This document shows, in pieces, positions 1-8,699 of a stretch of DNA of 64,000 bases (positions are counted from its first letter, which is position 1; the number at the start of each line of letters is the position of its first letter). A program made the position numbers and the translations under genes. The notes below the pieces were generated by a model. It searched no databases and was not told the DNA's origin. It saw only the letters and a program-made list of their open reading frames with translations. The DNA comes from Acinetobacter ursingii DSM 16037 = CIP 107286 (GTDB lineage Bacteria > Pseudomonadota > Gammaproteobacteria > Pseudomonadales > Moraxellaceae). The stretch is from contig NZ_KB849711.1 in assembly GCF_000368825.1 (NCBI RefSeq), positions 164,520 through 228,519 of the forward strand, in the 5' to 3' direction.

Positions 1-718
1 GAATATTAGCATCATCACCACAGACCACAGCCAAACCATAAAACGGCAATTTATGCAAAAACTGCACAAAAGTATCTTTTAGCGTGTCGAAACTGCCACC
101 ATAAGTGTCCATATGGTCGGCATCGATATTGGTGACAATTGCTGCCATTGGCTCTAGATATAAAAATGAAGCATCTGACTCATCAGCTTCAGCCACAATA
201 AAACGACTTGCACCTAAAGCTGCATTCACCCCTGTACGATTCAGCAAACCGCCAATGACATAAGTCGGATCAAGATTTTCTTCAGCCAACATCGTCGTCA
301 GTAAACTGGTGGTTGTGGTTTTACCGTGTGTACCTGCAACCGCAATACCATGACGATAACGCATCAATTCACCAAGCATTTCAGCGCGACGTACTACAGG
401 AGTTCGGCTTTCTATGGCCGCTTTCACTTCTGGATTTTCAGGATCAATTGCGGTCGACACCACTAAGACATTGGCATTTTGAATATTATCCGCCGTATGT
501 CCGATATAAACCTTAATACCCTTCTCTTCTAACTGGGCTGTGGTATTTGAGGCTTTAATATCCGAACCCGAAACTTTATAGCCCTGATTTTTGAGTACTT
601 CGGCGATGCCACACATGCCCGCACCCCCAATGCCCACAAAATGAATGTGTTTGATGCGGCGCATTTCAGGGACTTTAATCAGTTTTTTAGCTTGATCAGC
701 TGGTGTTGATGGTGACAT
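1..718 (-). CDS. murC: UDP-N-acetylmuramate--L-alanine ligase (partial)
   Basis: MurC adds L-alanine to UDP-N-acetylmuramic acid in the cytoplasm, the first peptide step of peptidoglycan synthesis. Only the N-terminal 239 residues are present; the reading frame leaves the window at base 1. The visible part has the Rossmann-like motif [17 protein letters not shown] near residues 23-39 and the Mur-ligase ATP-binding loop [12 protein letters not shown] further on, followed by a [12 protein letters not shown] stretch. The ATG at 716-718 is just downstream of murG on the minus strand (13-base gap), as in dcw clusters where murG precedes murC. The identity is secure; the missing 3' part cannot be judged. 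Confidence 0.95.
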   Translation of the reverse strand, partial: MSPSTPADQAKKLIKVPEMRRIKHIHFVGIGGAGMCGIAEVLKNQGYKVSGSDIKASNTTAQLEEKGIKVYIGHTADNIQNANVLVVSTAIDPENPEVKAAIESRTPVVRRAEMLGELMRYRHGIAVAGTHGKTTTTSLLTTMLAEENLDPTYVIGGLLNRTGVNAALGASRFIVAEADESDASFLYLEPMAAIVTNIDADHMDTYGGSFDTLKDTFVQFLHKLPFYGLAVVCGDDANI

Positions 719-731
719 AGCGAACTCGAAA

Positions 732-1829
732 TTATAAAGCTTGAATAAGATCAGCGACGGTTTGAGTCGCTTGAGGTTGAGCGTGTTGACGCGCCTTGAC
801 TGCCATTTCAGACAATAACTGACGATTCATCAATCCACTCAAAAGAGTATGTAAATATTCTGGGGTCATGGCAGATTGTTGGCAAATCTTTGCCGCGCCA
901 ATATCTGCCAGAAATTTAGCATTGGCAGTCTGGTGATCATCTACAGCTATCGGCAGCGGTACAAAAACAGCCGCCACACCTGCGGTCGCGACCTCAGTCA
1001 CGGTCAAAGCCCCTGCACGGCAAATGATTAAATCTGCTTCACTATAGGCTTTTGCCATATCTTCAATAAACGGCATGACCTTCGCAGTTAAATGTGCGGG
1101 TGCATTCGCATAACGTGCTGTGGTTTCATCGAGCTGTTTTTGACCACATTGATGAAACACATTCAGCGGCATATCTAATTTTTTTAAGGCTTCTGGCAAC
1201 CGTTCATTTAAGGCTTGCGCACCCAATGACCCACCCACAATGAGAATATTTAAGGGCTGATTGTCTTGCGCTCGGATGTCATAACGCCATTTTGGGCTGA
1301 GGATTTCTGCAATTTCTTTACGTACTGGATTGCCCGTGGTGACCACTTTTTCACTGGCAGTAAAAGTGTTTGCAAAGGCCTCACAGACTTTGCTGGCAAT
1401 ACGCGATAGTTGTGAATTGGTAAAACCAGCCACGGCATTTTGCTCATGGATCAAGATAGGAATCCCCAAAATACGCGCTGCCAAACCACCTGGCCCGGCC
1501 ACATAACCGCCAAAGCCTGCGACTGCATCGATTTTGAGTTGTTTCATATAGCGCATCGCGCTCAAGGTAGCTTTTAAAATTTTAAACGGAGCCAATAATT
1601 TGCGTACAGCACCATTACCGCGTACACCTTGGATATCAATTTGATAAAGCGGAATATTTTGATCTTTGAGTAATCGGTTTTCCATGCCTGCTGGTGTGGC
1701 GAGCCAAGAAACCTGACAACCTTGTTGTTGTAGTTCTTTGGCCACGGCCAATGCAGGAAATACATGACCGCCCGTACCGGCCGCCATCATCATGACATGT
1801 TTAGGTGTGTGCTGTGGTGAATCGGTCAC
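732..1829 (-). CDS. murG: UDP-GlcNAc:lipid I GlcNAc-transferase MurG
   Basis: MurG transfers GlcNAc from UDP-GlcNAc to lipid I, making lipid II on the inner face of the cytoplasmic membrane. The 365-residue product carries the glycine-rich motif [15 protein letters not shown] near residues 16-30, the [11 protein letters not shown] segment, and the donor-binding region with [11 protein letters not shown] and [13 protein letters not shown] place the start at a GTG (codons V-T-D-S) because homologues begin there. The in-frame upstream extension reads as a non-homologous leader of 31 residues without a good ribosome-binding site. It forms a transcription unit with murC downstream. Confidence 0.95.
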   Translation of the reverse strand: MTDSPQHTPKHVMMMAAGTGGHVFPALAVAKELQQQGCQVSWLATPAGMENRLLKDQNIPLYQIDIQGVRGNGAVRKLLAPFKILKATLSAMRYMKQLKIDAVAGFGGYVAGPGGLAARILGIPILIHEQNAVAGFTNSQLSRIASKVCEAFANTFTASEKVVTTGNPVRKEIAEILSPKWRYDIRAQDNQPLNILIVGGSLGAQALNERLPEALKKLDMPLNVFHQCGQKQLDETTARYANAPAHLTAKVMPFIEDMAKAYSEADLIICRAGALTVTEVATAGVAAVFVPLPIAVDDHQTANAKFLADIGAAKICQQSAMTPEYLHTLLSGLMNRQLLSEMAVKARQHAQPQATQTVADLIQAL

Positions 1830-2076
1830 GGTGTAATTCTTCAACTCAAAAGAAAATAGGGAAATCACATCTATTATTTTAGCGATCCATTTTAATCCTA
1901 AAGCAAGCAGAACGGAAAGCAAATTTCACGTGTTTGCAACATAAAGCGCTGCTTTTTTGCCTTATTTTCATTTTGAGGATGTGGCAAATGAGAATAAATA
2001 TAAATTGATGAATTTTTTAGGACAGCATGGATGATATTCGAAAGCTGATGTCGAATATCATCTTGATTTTGGGGGA

Positions 2077-3015
2077 TTAACAACCTGTTTCTAGCACATC
2101 AAATAAGGTATCTGCAATCGATGTGCCATATTGCGCATCAATCTCACGGATACAGGTTGGACTGGTGACATTAATTTCAGTGACATAATTGCCAATCACA
2201 TCTAACCCGACAAATACCAAGCCCTTTTCACGTAGGAATGGTCCGACTTTGGCAGCAATCATTTTGTCATTTTCAGTGAGTGGGCGTGCTTCACCCAAAC
2301 CGCCTGCTGCCAAGTTCCCGCGCACTTCACCATTTTGAGGAATACGTGCCAAGCAATATGAAATCGGTTCGCCATTGACCATCAAGATGCGTTTATCGCC
2401 ATCGACGATTTCTGGAATATAACGCTGCGCCACGATGGGACGTGTGCCCATTTCGGTCAACATTTCCAGTGTCGAACCAATATTCACACCATCTTGGTAC
2501 AAACGAAAAATGCCCATACCGCCCATGCCATCCAGCGGTTTTACAATCACATCACCATGTGTTTTGATAAATTCACGAATCAGGCTTTGTTGAGACGTGA
2601 CCAAAGTGGGTACTTGTAACTCTGGAAACTGCGTAGCAAATAGCTTTTCGTTACAGTCGCGCAAGGATTGCGGTTTATTAATAATCCATGCGCCTTCACG
2701 TTCTGCTTGTTCTAAAATATAAGTGGTATACACAAAGTTCATGTCGAATGGTGGGTCTTTACGCATTAAGACCACATCGTAATCAGCCAATGATTCTTTG
2801 AGCTTCTCACCTAATTCGTAATAATGGTTGTAATCTTCAAATACTTGAAGTGGTGAGATTAGACCAAAGGCTTTGCCTTGATCGATATATAAATCGTGCT
2901 GTAATGCATAGCCCAATTCATGTCCGCGACGGCTGGCTGCCCATAACATGGCCATCGTAGAATCTTTCTTGAGATTCACTGTTTCAATTGGGTCCATCAC
3001 GACAAGTACACGCAT
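2077..3015 (-). CDS. gshB: Glutathione synthetase
   Basis: GshB joins gamma-glutamylcysteine and glycine using ATP, the second step of glutathione synthesis. The 312-residue protein begins MRVLVVMDPIETVNLKKDS, as GshB proteins do, and shows the ATP-grasp features VKPLDGMGGMGIF, the dimetal-ligand region near GLDVIGNYVTEINVTSP, and RILMVNGEP. I chose the ATG at 3013-3015 over the in-frame ATG 24 bases upstream by family start. Its partner gshA lies 25 kb away at 28202, so the two genes are unlinked, as is common. A 247-base gap separates it from murG. Confidence 0.96.
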   Translation of the reverse strand: MRVLVVMDPIETVNLKKDSTMAMLWAASRRGHELGYALQHDLYIDQGKAFGLISPLQVFEDYNHYYELGEKLKESLADYDVVLMRKDPPFDMNFVYTTYILEQAEREGAWIINKPQSLRDCNEKLFATQFPELQVPTLVTSQQSLIREFIKTHGDVIVKPLDGMGGMGIFRLYQDGVNIGSTLEMLTEMGTRPIVAQRYIPEIVDGDKRILMVNGEPISYCLARIPQNGEVRGNLAAGGLGEARPLTENDKMIAAKVGPFLREKGLVFVGLDVIGNYVTEINVTSPTCIREIDAQYGTSIADTLFDVLETGC

Positions 3016-3394
3016 CACCAGCTCACTCTTTATTTTCAATTGGACTGATTATAAACGAGCTTTGCGCGTGACGTTTAGTATTTGAGTGAATAAGTAGAGC
3101 ATGCTTTAGTGCATACTGGAAATAAGACGAGCACTTTATCCAACATAGGCATCAACAGATCACACTATGGGTAGCAGCAACTGCAAAATGCATCTTCTAA
3201 AACTGGGCATTTTATTTTGGAGAAATCTGATATGTCTATTTGGGACTTATATGCGGAGTTCGTCACCGATGGACTATAATATAAATAGAAGCGTTGCCTT
3301 AAATTCAATATTGCTAAATTAGACATTACCAAACAATGACTTGACGAAAGCAAAATCAAAACAACTGCGATTTAATAAACATACCCTTGCATTA
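3016..3394. other. AT-rich intergenic stretch, no gene seen
   Basis: This part of the 797-base gap between gshB and the cold-shock gene has only short reading frames with no recognisable product and no ribosome-binding site. It must hold the gshB promoter near its left end. I see no convincing RNA or terminator here. The rest of the gap holds a palindromic repeat and then the cold-shock promoter and leader. Confidence 0.5.
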
Positions 3395-3471
3395 GACTTC
3401 TTTTATTATTGTTTAAACCCTATTTATTTTCTCCTATAAAGAGAAATAAAAGGCACTGATGAAAGATGGAC
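3395..3471 (+). repeat. Palindromic intergenic repeat, copy A
   Basis: A 77-base element with inverted ends: the left end begins GACTTCTTTTATTA and the right end reads GATGAAAGAT, close to the reverse complement. The interior contains GTTTAAACCC, then TTTTCTCC, a short loop and GAGAAATAAAAGG, forming a second inner inverted repeat. It matches the reverse complement of copies at 16668 and 18872 along its whole length. Its ends are the most diverged of the three. No coding frame and no transposase is attached. Confidence 0.8.
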
Positions 3472-3619
3472 TGATTCACTGAATTAAAAAAATCATTTGA
3501 GCAGTTTAAATGGGTTGAGTAGAAATCACCCTTTAAAATAAAAACATAGTATTGAATTAAATTATTTTTTATAAAAAATTGATTATTTATAAAAAAAATA
3601 AATATATATATTTAAAAAC

Positions 3620-3647
3620 TTGATTATTTCTATTTTTAGTGTATAGT
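3620..3647 (+). promoter_or_regulatory. Likely sigma70 promoter of cold-shock gene
   Basis: TTGATT at 3620-3625 and TATAGT at 3642-3647 are separated by 16 bases. Transcription would start near 3653, giving a leader of about 160 bases before the cold-shock ATG at 3813. A long structured leader is typical of temperature-regulated csp genes in E. coli; here the leader length is visible and the cold regulation is inferred. Confidence 0.6.
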
Positions 3648-3812
3648 CAGCTTAACTAGAAAAAAAGTCTTGTTTCGGTAGATCTTCCTTAAGTATCGCA
3701 GTTTTAGTCATAATCCTTCGTTGTTTAGATTTTAAGTCTCATTCTTTATTATTTCGAAGTTATAATCGGTCAATAAAACGACTCAATTTTTTTTAAATTA
3801 GTAGGATATATT

Positions 3813-4028
3813 ATGTCAAACTCAGCTATTGTTAAAGGTACTGTGAAGTGGTTTAACGAAACTAAAGGTTTTGGTTTTATTCAACAAGAATCAGGTCCAG
3901 ACGTTTTTGCCCATTTCAGCGAAATCGCCAGTTCAGGTTTTAAAACCTTAGTTGAAGGTCAGCAAGTTGAATTCAGTATAGCTCAAGGTCAAAAAGGACC
4001 GACTGCTGTAAATATTGTGGCTATCTAA
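3813..4028 (+). CDS. Cold-shock-domain protein (CspA family)
   Basis: A 71-residue single-stranded nucleic-acid-binding protein made of one cold-shock domain. RNP1 is KGFGFIQ near residues 19-25 and RNP2 is VFAHFS near 32-37. It begins [14 protein letters not shown] after a short N-terminal tail, the normal length for the family. Members melt RNA secondary structure and can act as antiterminators. It has a good ribosome-binding site (TAGGATAT) and a long leader. The number of csp paralogues in this genome is unknown, so I give no cspA/C/E letter. Confidence 0.93.
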   Translation: MSNSAIVKGTVKWFNETKGFGFIQQESGPDVFAHFSEIASSGFKTLVEGQQVEFSIAQGQKGPTAVNIVAI

Positions 4029-4048
4029 AATATTTATAGCTTCATAGT

Positions 4049-4088
4049 AAAGTAATAAAAAGTACTTATACGTATTTTTTATTACTTT
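4049..4088 (+). terminator. AT-rich stem-loop after cold-shock gene
   Basis: AAAGTAATAAAAA at 4049-4061 and TTTTTATTACTTT at 4076-4088 form a 13-bp stem around a 14-base loop. It has few GC pairs, so it may be a leaky terminator or an mRNA-stabilising hairpin between the cold-shock gene and the small downstream gene. Confidence 0.45.
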
Positions 4089-4132
4089 AACTTCTATTTT
4101 CAAAATTAAAAATCTCTAAAAAAGGATATCAA

Positions 4133-4366
4133 TTGTTAAAAATAAATAATTTAATTGCAAAATCTAAAAATGGCACTGAAATTATTGTTTCATTAATTCC
4201 CCTCAATAAAATGCAAAATACACGTCAAGGTTTTAAACAAATTGAAGTCGGTAAAAGAGTTTTGCTAGAATCTGGTATCGAAGTTGATTTAAATTTGGAT
4301 GGTCGTACCTTTTACACCTCTCCAAATCAATTATTTAAATTAGACCAGAAAGTTTCTTACAGATAA
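4133..4366 (+). CDS. Small conserved-looking protein, unknown function
   Basis: A 77-residue lysine-rich protein that I do not recognise. The frame opens with TTG preceded by AAAAAGGATATCAA, a strong ribosome-binding site at good spacing; no ATG start gives a comparable product. The sequence looks like a small beta-rich domain (repeated hydrophobic/charged alternation, for example GIEVDLNLDGRTFYTS). There is no signal peptide and no membrane segment. It lies 104 bases after the cold-shock gene, on the same strand and behind a weak hairpin, so read-through from the csp promoter is plausible. Being a real gene rests on the ribosome-binding site and codon pattern. Confidence 0.6.
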   Translation: MLKINNLIAKSKNGTEIIVSLIPLNKMQNTRQGFKQIEVGKRVLLESGIEVDLNLDGRTFYTSPNQLFKLDQKVSYR

Positions 4367-4452
4367 AATTAATAAACATCAATCAATAAGTTTTTACCAT
4401 TTTGATTTCATCATTTTTCAATCATTGTTAACCAAAATTCATGAACTAAACT

Positions 4453-4478
4453 CAATAAAAAAGGAAGCCCTCGCTTCC
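4453..4478 (-). terminator. Rho-independent terminator of pyrE
   Basis: On the minus strand GGAAGC-GAGG-GCTTCC is followed by TTTTTTATTG. It lies 20 bases beyond the pyrE stop codon. Confidence 0.85.
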
Positions 4479-4497
4479 TCCCACCAGCATCCAAAAA

Positions 4498-5148
4498 TTA
4501 GATGCCATACTTCACACGATAATCTTCCATATTTGCCAAAGCCTCTTTTTCGCCTTTGGCATCCAAAAAGTCCATCAAATCTCTCATGGTAATCAAAGCA
4601 TGTACAGGGATTTCTAATTCTTTTTGTACTTCTTGAATCGCAGACAAATCACCTTGCCCTCGTTCCTGACGGTCTAAAGCGACCAAAACCCCTGCAATGG
4701 TTGCGCCCGCATTTTTTAAAATAGTCACCACTTCACGAATTGCAGTCCCTGCCGTGATCACATCATCAATGATCCAGACTTTTTGACCCGCCACCGCAGC
4801 ACCGACCAACACACCACCTTCACCATGGTCTTTGGCTTCTTTACGGTTAAAACCCCATGGTACGCTTTTAGCATGCACTTGAGACAATGCCACAGCCGTT
4901 GCCGCCACAAATGGAATCCCTTTGTACGCAGGGCCAAAAATCACATCGACATTTTGACATTGTACAAGTTTATCGGCATAGCCTTGAGCCAATAGCGACA
5001 ATGCTTCACCATCGTTTAACAAACCTGCGTTAAAAAAATACGGACTGACACGTCCTGATTTTAGGGTAAACTCACCAAATTTAAGCACACCGCGTGATAA
5101 CGCGAGTTCAATAAAGGCTTGCGGGTTAAAAGACGATGGCGTTGTCAT
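4498..5148 (-). CDS. pyrE: Orotate phosphoribosyltransferase
   Basis: PyrE converts orotate and PRPP to orotidine 5'-monophosphate in de novo pyrimidine synthesis. The 216-residue protein has the 13-residue PRPP-binding motif [13 protein letters not shown] at residues 124-136, the flexible catalytic loop [13 protein letters not shown] at 100-112, and [10 protein letters not shown]. The start is the ATG giving [10 protein letters not shown]; the longer frame runs back into the divergent gene and is not family-like. The divergent neighbour is a crc-like gene 38 bases away, the same arrangement known for pseudomonads. Its own terminator follows. Confidence 0.96.
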   Translation of the reverse strand: MTTPSSFNPQAFIELALSRGVLKFGEFTLKSGRVSPYFFNAGLLNDGEALSLLAQGYADKLVQCQNVDVIFGPAYKGIPFVAATAVALSQVHAKSVPWGFNRKEAKDHGEGGVLVGAAVAGQKVWIIDDVITAGTAIREVVTILKNAGATIAGVLVALDRQERGQGDLSAIQEVQKELEIPVHALITMRDLMDFLDAKGEKEALANMEDYRVKYGI

Positions 5149-5186
5149 AGGTGCTCCAGATTCATCAATTGAGGTCAAACTTGCGC

Positions 5187-6008
5187 ATGATACCAAAGGA
5201 TCGCTATCCAAGTGATGTAAAAATTCTACGTGTGGTTTCAATTAACGTAAATGGCTTACGTTCATCTGTGACCAAAGGGCTACTTGAATGGCTCGAACAG
5301 TCTGAGGCAGACGTGGTGTGTATGCAAGAGAGTCGCATTACCCACGCACAGTGGACTGACAAATTTAAACCAGAGGGTTGGTACACCCACCTGTTTCCTG
5401 CCGAACGTGCAGGCTATGCAGGCACCGCAATTTATAGCCGTATTCCATTTAAATCTGTGCAGGATGGATTAGGGTTTGAACTGGCTGACTCACAAGGGCG
5501 TTTTATTGCTGCTGAATTTGATTTAGGACTCGATCAATCAGCCTATATCTGCTCACTCTATTTGCCATCGGGTTCTTCTGGTGATGAAGCTCAGGCACGT
5601 AAAGATGTGTTTTTAGAGCAATATGCCCATATTTTAAAACAATGGCGTACTGAGAATAAATCGATCATTGTCTGTGGTGACTATAACATCGTGCATAAAC
5701 GCATCGATATTAAAAACTGGTCAGGCAATCAAAAATCCTCTGGCTGTTTACCCCATGAACGTGCATGGCTCGATCATATCTATGATGATTTAGGTTATGT
5801 CGATACATTCCGTGAAGTCCGTCAAGAAGCAGAACTGTACTCTTGGTGGTCAAATCGCGGGCAAGCCCGTGCTAAAAACGTCGGGTGGCGTATTGATTAT
5901 CATGCCTGCTCACCTGACTGGAAAGAACGCACAGTCAATGCTTGGGTATATAAAGAACAATGGTTTAGCGACCATGCACCTGTGATTATTGACTATAAAA
6001 TCGGCTAA
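5187..6008 (+). CDS. crc: Crc-like / exonuclease III family protein
   Basis: An endonuclease/exonuclease/phosphatase-fold protein of 273 residues. Position beside divergent pyrE and overall resemblance ([23 protein letters not shown]) point to Crc, the catabolite repression control protein that works with Hfq in pseudomonads and has been studied in Acinetobacter baylyi. Unlike Pseudomonas Crc, the ExoIII catalytic residues all appear intact: N22, E48 (MQES), D165 and N167 (GDYNIVH), D237 (WRIDY), D262-H263 (SDHAP). It could therefore be an active AP endonuclease, a Crc regulator, or both. The ATG at 5187 is preferred; a GTG at 5151 would add 12 residues. Confidence 0.8.
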   Translation: MIPKDRYPSDVKILRVVSINVNGLRSSVTKGLLEWLEQSEADVVCMQESRITHAQWTDKFKPEGWYTHLFPAERAGYAGTAIYSRIPFKSVQDGLGFELADSQGRFIAAEFDLGLDQSAYICSLYLPSGSSGDEAQARKDVFLEQYAHILKQWRTENKSIIVCGDYNIVHKRIDIKNWSGNQKSSGCLPHERAWLDHIYDDLGYVDTFREVRQEAELYSWWSNRGQARAKNVGWRIDYHACSPDWKERTVNAWVYKEQWFSDHAPVIIDYKIG

Positions 6009-6065
6009 AAATAAGTACACTTGTACACTCAATTAATGGTTATTACCTACAATTGTTGTGGAAAT

Positions 6066-6082
6066 TGTATATTTTTCTTACA
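6066..6082 (+). promoter_or_regulatory. Possible GacA-like upstream element
   Basis: TGTATATTTTTCTTACA resembles the GacA box TGTAAG-N6-CTTACA but its half-site spacing is one base shorter and the left half is degenerate. It sits only about 34 bases before the inferred start of the small RNA, closer than the usual distance, so the assignment is weak. A -10-like CATTAT lies at 6095-6100. Confidence 0.3.
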
Positions 6083-6106
6083 GCCGTTTAAGCGCATTAT
6101 AGCTGC

Positions 6107-6254
6107 ACGGCACAGGGACATGTCAGGATGACAAAAGGATAGGACGCCGTAGGAAGGAAAATATAACCTAGTTTGGTTATTCAGGGATGTGACAATGGAC
6201 GTTGGACTGAGACCCGCATGATCAGGATGATTAAATGCGGGTTTTCTCTTTTTT
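6107..6254 (+). ncRNA. Probable CsrA/RsmA-sequestering sRNA (Rsm-like)
   Basis: A non-coding stretch of about 148 bases holds ten GGA triplets (6116, 6126, 6137, 6142, 6152, 6156, 6185, 6197, 6204, 6225). Several sit in hairpin loops: TGTCA-GGA-TGACA at 6121-6133 and ATCA-GGA-TGAT inside the terminator loop. A separate hairpin ATAACC-TAGTTT-GGTTAT spans 6163-6180. It ends in a strong intrinsic terminator, ACCCGCAT/ATGCGGGT plus a T-rich tail. This is the hallmark layout of RsmX/Y/Z and CsrB/C RNAs, which titrate the translational repressor CsrA (RsmA). No conserved reading frame spans it. The 5' end is estimated from a -10-like sequence; the exact family and regulation by GacA are inferences. 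Confidence 0.78.
6212..6254 (+). terminator. Terminator of the Rsm-like sRNA
   Basis: Stem ACCCGCAT (6212-6219) with ATGCGGGT (6235-6242), then TTTCTCTTTTTT. The 15-base loop itself can form a small hairpin presenting AGGAT. Confidence 0.88.
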
Positions 6255-6473
6255 GCATCCAATGCATTATTTATATTTTTTCTTAATTCTTTGATCACCA
6301 TCATAGCCAAAACATATGTCAATATGATGACATTGGTTCTATTTTACAAGTCTTTGGGTTTTCACATTTTCTGATATTGTTATCTTCAATATTGACCAGC
6401 TTCAACACAGACTAGAGCTTTGTGTGTTTTTTGGGTAGGCTATGACGCATTGTCATTGATATAGTTCAAGTAT

Positions 6474-6827
6474 ATGTTCAAAATTTATGGAATCAAAAAT
6501 TGCAACTCCATGAAAAAAGCCTTTGATGCACTGAATGAAAAAGGCTTAAGTTATGAATTTCATGATTATAAAAAGCAAGGTATTGACGCCGAAACACTTA
6601 AGGTCTGGCTGGAAAAAATTGGTGCAGACACCCTCTTGAATAAAAAAGGTACGACATGGCGCAAGTTATCTGCCGATGAACAACAAGTTGCGCTTAGCAG
6701 TGAAGCGAATTTGATTGAGACATTAATTGCCCATCCAAGCTTGATTAAACGTCCTGTTTTGCAAACCTCTACAGGTTATCTGGTCGGTTTTGATGAAAGC
6801 GCTTATCAACAACTTGCCACGTCTTAA
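6474..6827 (+). CDS. yffB: ArsC/Spx-family reductase-like protein YffB
   Basis: A 117-residue thioredoxin-fold protein of the ArsC family, YffB type. It has the single active-site cysteine at residue 10 (KNCNSMKKA), the conserved block LLNKKGTTWRKL near residues 54-65, and the IKRPVL segment near 91-96 that marks ArsC/Spx proteins. E. coli YffB is related in length and motif order; its substrate is uncertain, with a glutathione-linked thiol reductase role proposed. It stands alone, followed by a bidirectional terminator. In many genomes yffB is next to dapE, which is not seen here. Confidence 0.85.
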   Translation: MFKIYGIKNCNSMKKAFDALNEKGLSYEFHDYKKQGIDAETLKVWLEKIGADTLLNKKGTTWRKLSADEQQVALSSEANLIETLIAHPSLIKRPVLQTSTGYLVGFDESAYQQLATS

Positions 6828-6838
6828 AAACTGAAAAA

Positions 6839-6868
6839 AAAATAGCCGAATCTTAATTCGGCTATTTT
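6839..6868. terminator. Bidirectional terminator
   Basis: AAAATAGCCGAAT and ATTCGGCTATTTT form a stem with A and T tracts on both sides, between the convergent yffB and DUF2147 genes. Confidence 0.85.
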
Positions 6869-6890
6869 AAATCATGTAGCGAAGATTGGA

Positions 6891-7328
6891 TCAGTTAGCA
6901 CGGATCCAAGTCTGATTACGACCAAGCGCTGAAATGCCGATATAACCACGAATATTCAGTTTTTTACCACCTTCAGCCAACTCACCTTTGAGCTTATAGG
7001 TTTTACCGGTTTTAGGATCAAGAATTGATCCACCATCATAGCTTGTACCGCCTGTATTTTTCAGGTTATGTACAATGGTGACGCCTTTAAGTGATTTGTT
7101 CTTGTATGGACCTTCACACTTGGTACAAGAATTTTCTTCACCTGGGGTTAATACATTTTGAATCGTCGCAGACAACGTGCCATTTTTTTGCTCAGTGAAT
7201 TTCACAATCGCTTTTGGCTGTTTCGTTTGATCATCAATCGTCTTCCAAACCGTACCATTCAATGGATCAGCAGCATTTGCCAAAACTGTCGCACCAAGTA
7301 ATCCAATTGCCAATGCAAATTTTTTCAT
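6891..7328 (-). CDS. DUF2147 family secreted protein
   Basis: A 145-residue exported protein with an N-terminal signal peptide (MKKFALAIGLLGATVLANA, cleavage after about residue 19). The mature part has DPLNGTVWKTIDDQTKQPKA, a CxxC pair (SCTKCEG near residues 68-74) and a G-rich C-terminal half with YDGGSILDPKTGKTYK and GYIGISALGRNQTW. These are features of DUF2147 proteins, whose function is unknown; the fold is lipocalin/calycin-like by family knowledge. It is transcribed alone and shares a convergent terminator with yffB. Confidence 0.8.
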   Translation of the reverse strand: MKKFALAIGLLGATVLANAADPLNGTVWKTIDDQTKQPKAIVKFTEQKNGTLSATIQNVLTPGEENSCTKCEGPYKNKSLKGVTIVHNLKNTGGTSYDGGSILDPKTGKTYKLKGELAEGGKKLNIRGYIGISALGRNQTWIRAN

Positions 7329-7481
7329 TTTTGTTTAGTATCCCTAAGTCTTTATTGACCTCTTTAGTATTCAAAACTCACAACAATATTGCAATTTTTG
7401 TCTGTGACTAATTAGTGTAGCCTTGTAACTTGTTTAGTTAATTTCGCACGATTTTTAGAATTAGACCTCAACTATGAAAAA

Positions 7482-8396
7482 ATGATGAAGATAAATACCA
7501 TGTGGAAACAATATATTACCGAAGCTTTTTTAAAAACAGTCATTCGCACCCCAAGCCAGTTCAGTTTACCGCCCAGTACGACCAGAACAGCATTAGACCA
7601 ACTCTGTCGAATTTTTCCAGTCAATAAAGAAGTACATATCCGTCCGATTCGTTTGGCAGGAATCAAAGCAGAGGAAATCAAACCGCAATCGTCTTCTACT
7701 CAACTTATTTTTCATATTCATGGTGGCGCGTTTTTTTTAGGTAGTTTAAACACACATCGCGCTTTTATGACGGATATCGCCGCTCGTACTCAAATGCAGG
7801 TGATCCATGTGGATTATCCTCTTGCACCTGAAAGTGGCTTTCCCGATGCTTTAGACGCACTGTATGATATTTATCAGTTGTTATTGGATCAAGGTATCCA
7901 AGCCAAAGATATTATTCTGTCCGGCGACTCCTGTGGCGCCAATCTGGCTTTGGCACTTTGTTTACGCCTGAAAGAAAATCAGGATGAACAGCCTAGTGGT
8001 TTGATTTTAATGTCGCCATTTTTGGATTTGACCCTGAGCAGCGAGTCATTACGTTTTAATCGAAAACATGATGCTCTACTCTCGATTGAAGCATTAGAAG
8101 CAGGTATTGATTATTATCTCGGTAATCGTATTGCGACCGACAATCCCCAAGTTTCTCCATTATTTGATGATTTATCAGGATTACCACCGACATTGGTACA
8201 AGTAGGTTCTAAGGAAATTTTACTGGATGATGCCAAGCGTTTTCGCGATCAGGCAAAACAAGCAGGGGTAGATGTAGAATTTAAGCTCTACACAGGGATG
8301 TGGCATAATTTTCAAATGTTTAGTGCTTGGTTTGATCAAGCCAAGCACGCTCTAACGGATATTTCTGAATTCGCCCATCAATTAGACAAAGATTAA
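7482..8396 (+). CDS. HSL-type alpha/beta hydrolase (esterase)
   Basis: A 304-residue cytoplasmic esterase-like protein of the hormone-sensitive lipase family. It shows the oxyanion-hole motif HGGAFFLGS at residues 80-88, DYPLAPE at 111-117, the nucleophile elbow GDSCGAN at 148-154 (Ser150), and a C-terminal GMWHNF with the catalytic histidine. The acid residue is probably the aspartate in LLDDAKRF. The natural substrate is not evident. The first ATG is given as start; ATGs at 7485 and 7500 are alternatives. It is followed by its own strong terminator and has no operon partner. Confidence 0.88.
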   Translation: MMKINTMWKQYITEAFLKTVIRTPSQFSLPPSTTRTALDQLCRIFPVNKEVHIRPIRLAGIKAEEIKPQSSSTQLIFHIHGGAFFLGSLNTHRAFMTDIAARTQMQVIHVDYPLAPESGFPDALDALYDIYQLLLDQGIQAKDIILSGDSCGANLALALCLRLKENQDEQPSGLILMSPFLDLTLSSESLRFNRKHDALLSIEALEAGIDYYLGNRIATDNPQVSPLFDDLSGLPPTLVQVGSKEILLDDAKRFRDQAKQAGVDVEFKLYTGMWHNFQMFSAWFDQAKHALTDISEFAHQLDKD

Positions 8397-8404
8397 TGTG
8401 TAAA

Positions 8405-8450
8405 ACATTTCATTGAATAAGGTCGTTTTATTCAATGAAATGTACTTTTT
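8405..8450 (+). terminator. Terminator after the esterase gene
   Basis: A perfect 16-bp inverted repeat, ACATTTCATTGAATAA and its complement at 8428-8443, around a 7-base loop, followed by ACTTTTT. The remaining 250 bases up to the next gene are AT-rich and I see nothing else in them. Confidence 0.8.
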
Positions 8451-8699
8451 AAGATCTTATTATTTCAACCAAATGATCAAAATTAACATAATATAAGTCG
8501 CCATAAAATACATGAACAATAAAATATCAATATGAATTTTATCAATTTTTTTAGATAAAGATCAATTTTCATACAGATCTAAGTATGTTATCTTAAAATA
8601 CAAAATCGAAGATACACCCAAAACATCACAATAATTAAAATTTTAACGACTTTAACACGGCACTTCATTTTTCGATGATATTGCCAAAGGTATATGCAA

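Noticed and set aside
1898..2083. A 61-codon minus-strand frame between murG and gshB
   Set aside because: It overlaps the gshB end, has no plausible start context and no family features.
3165..3359. A 64-codon minus-strand frame in the gshB-csp gap
   Set aside because: Low-complexity translation, no ribosome-binding site and no known similarity; the area is ordinary AT-rich spacer.
6107..6254. CrcZ/CrcY-type Hfq-Crc decoy RNA
   Set aside because: Those RNAs carry repeated A-rich AANAANAA motifs. This element has GGA repeats and none of those motifs, so a Csr/Rsm sponge fits better.
6047..6322. A 91-codon open frame on the minus strand over the GGA-rich region
   Set aside because: It has no good ribosome-binding site, no recognisable product, and runs antisense through the terminator and GGA hairpins, which explain the sequence better.
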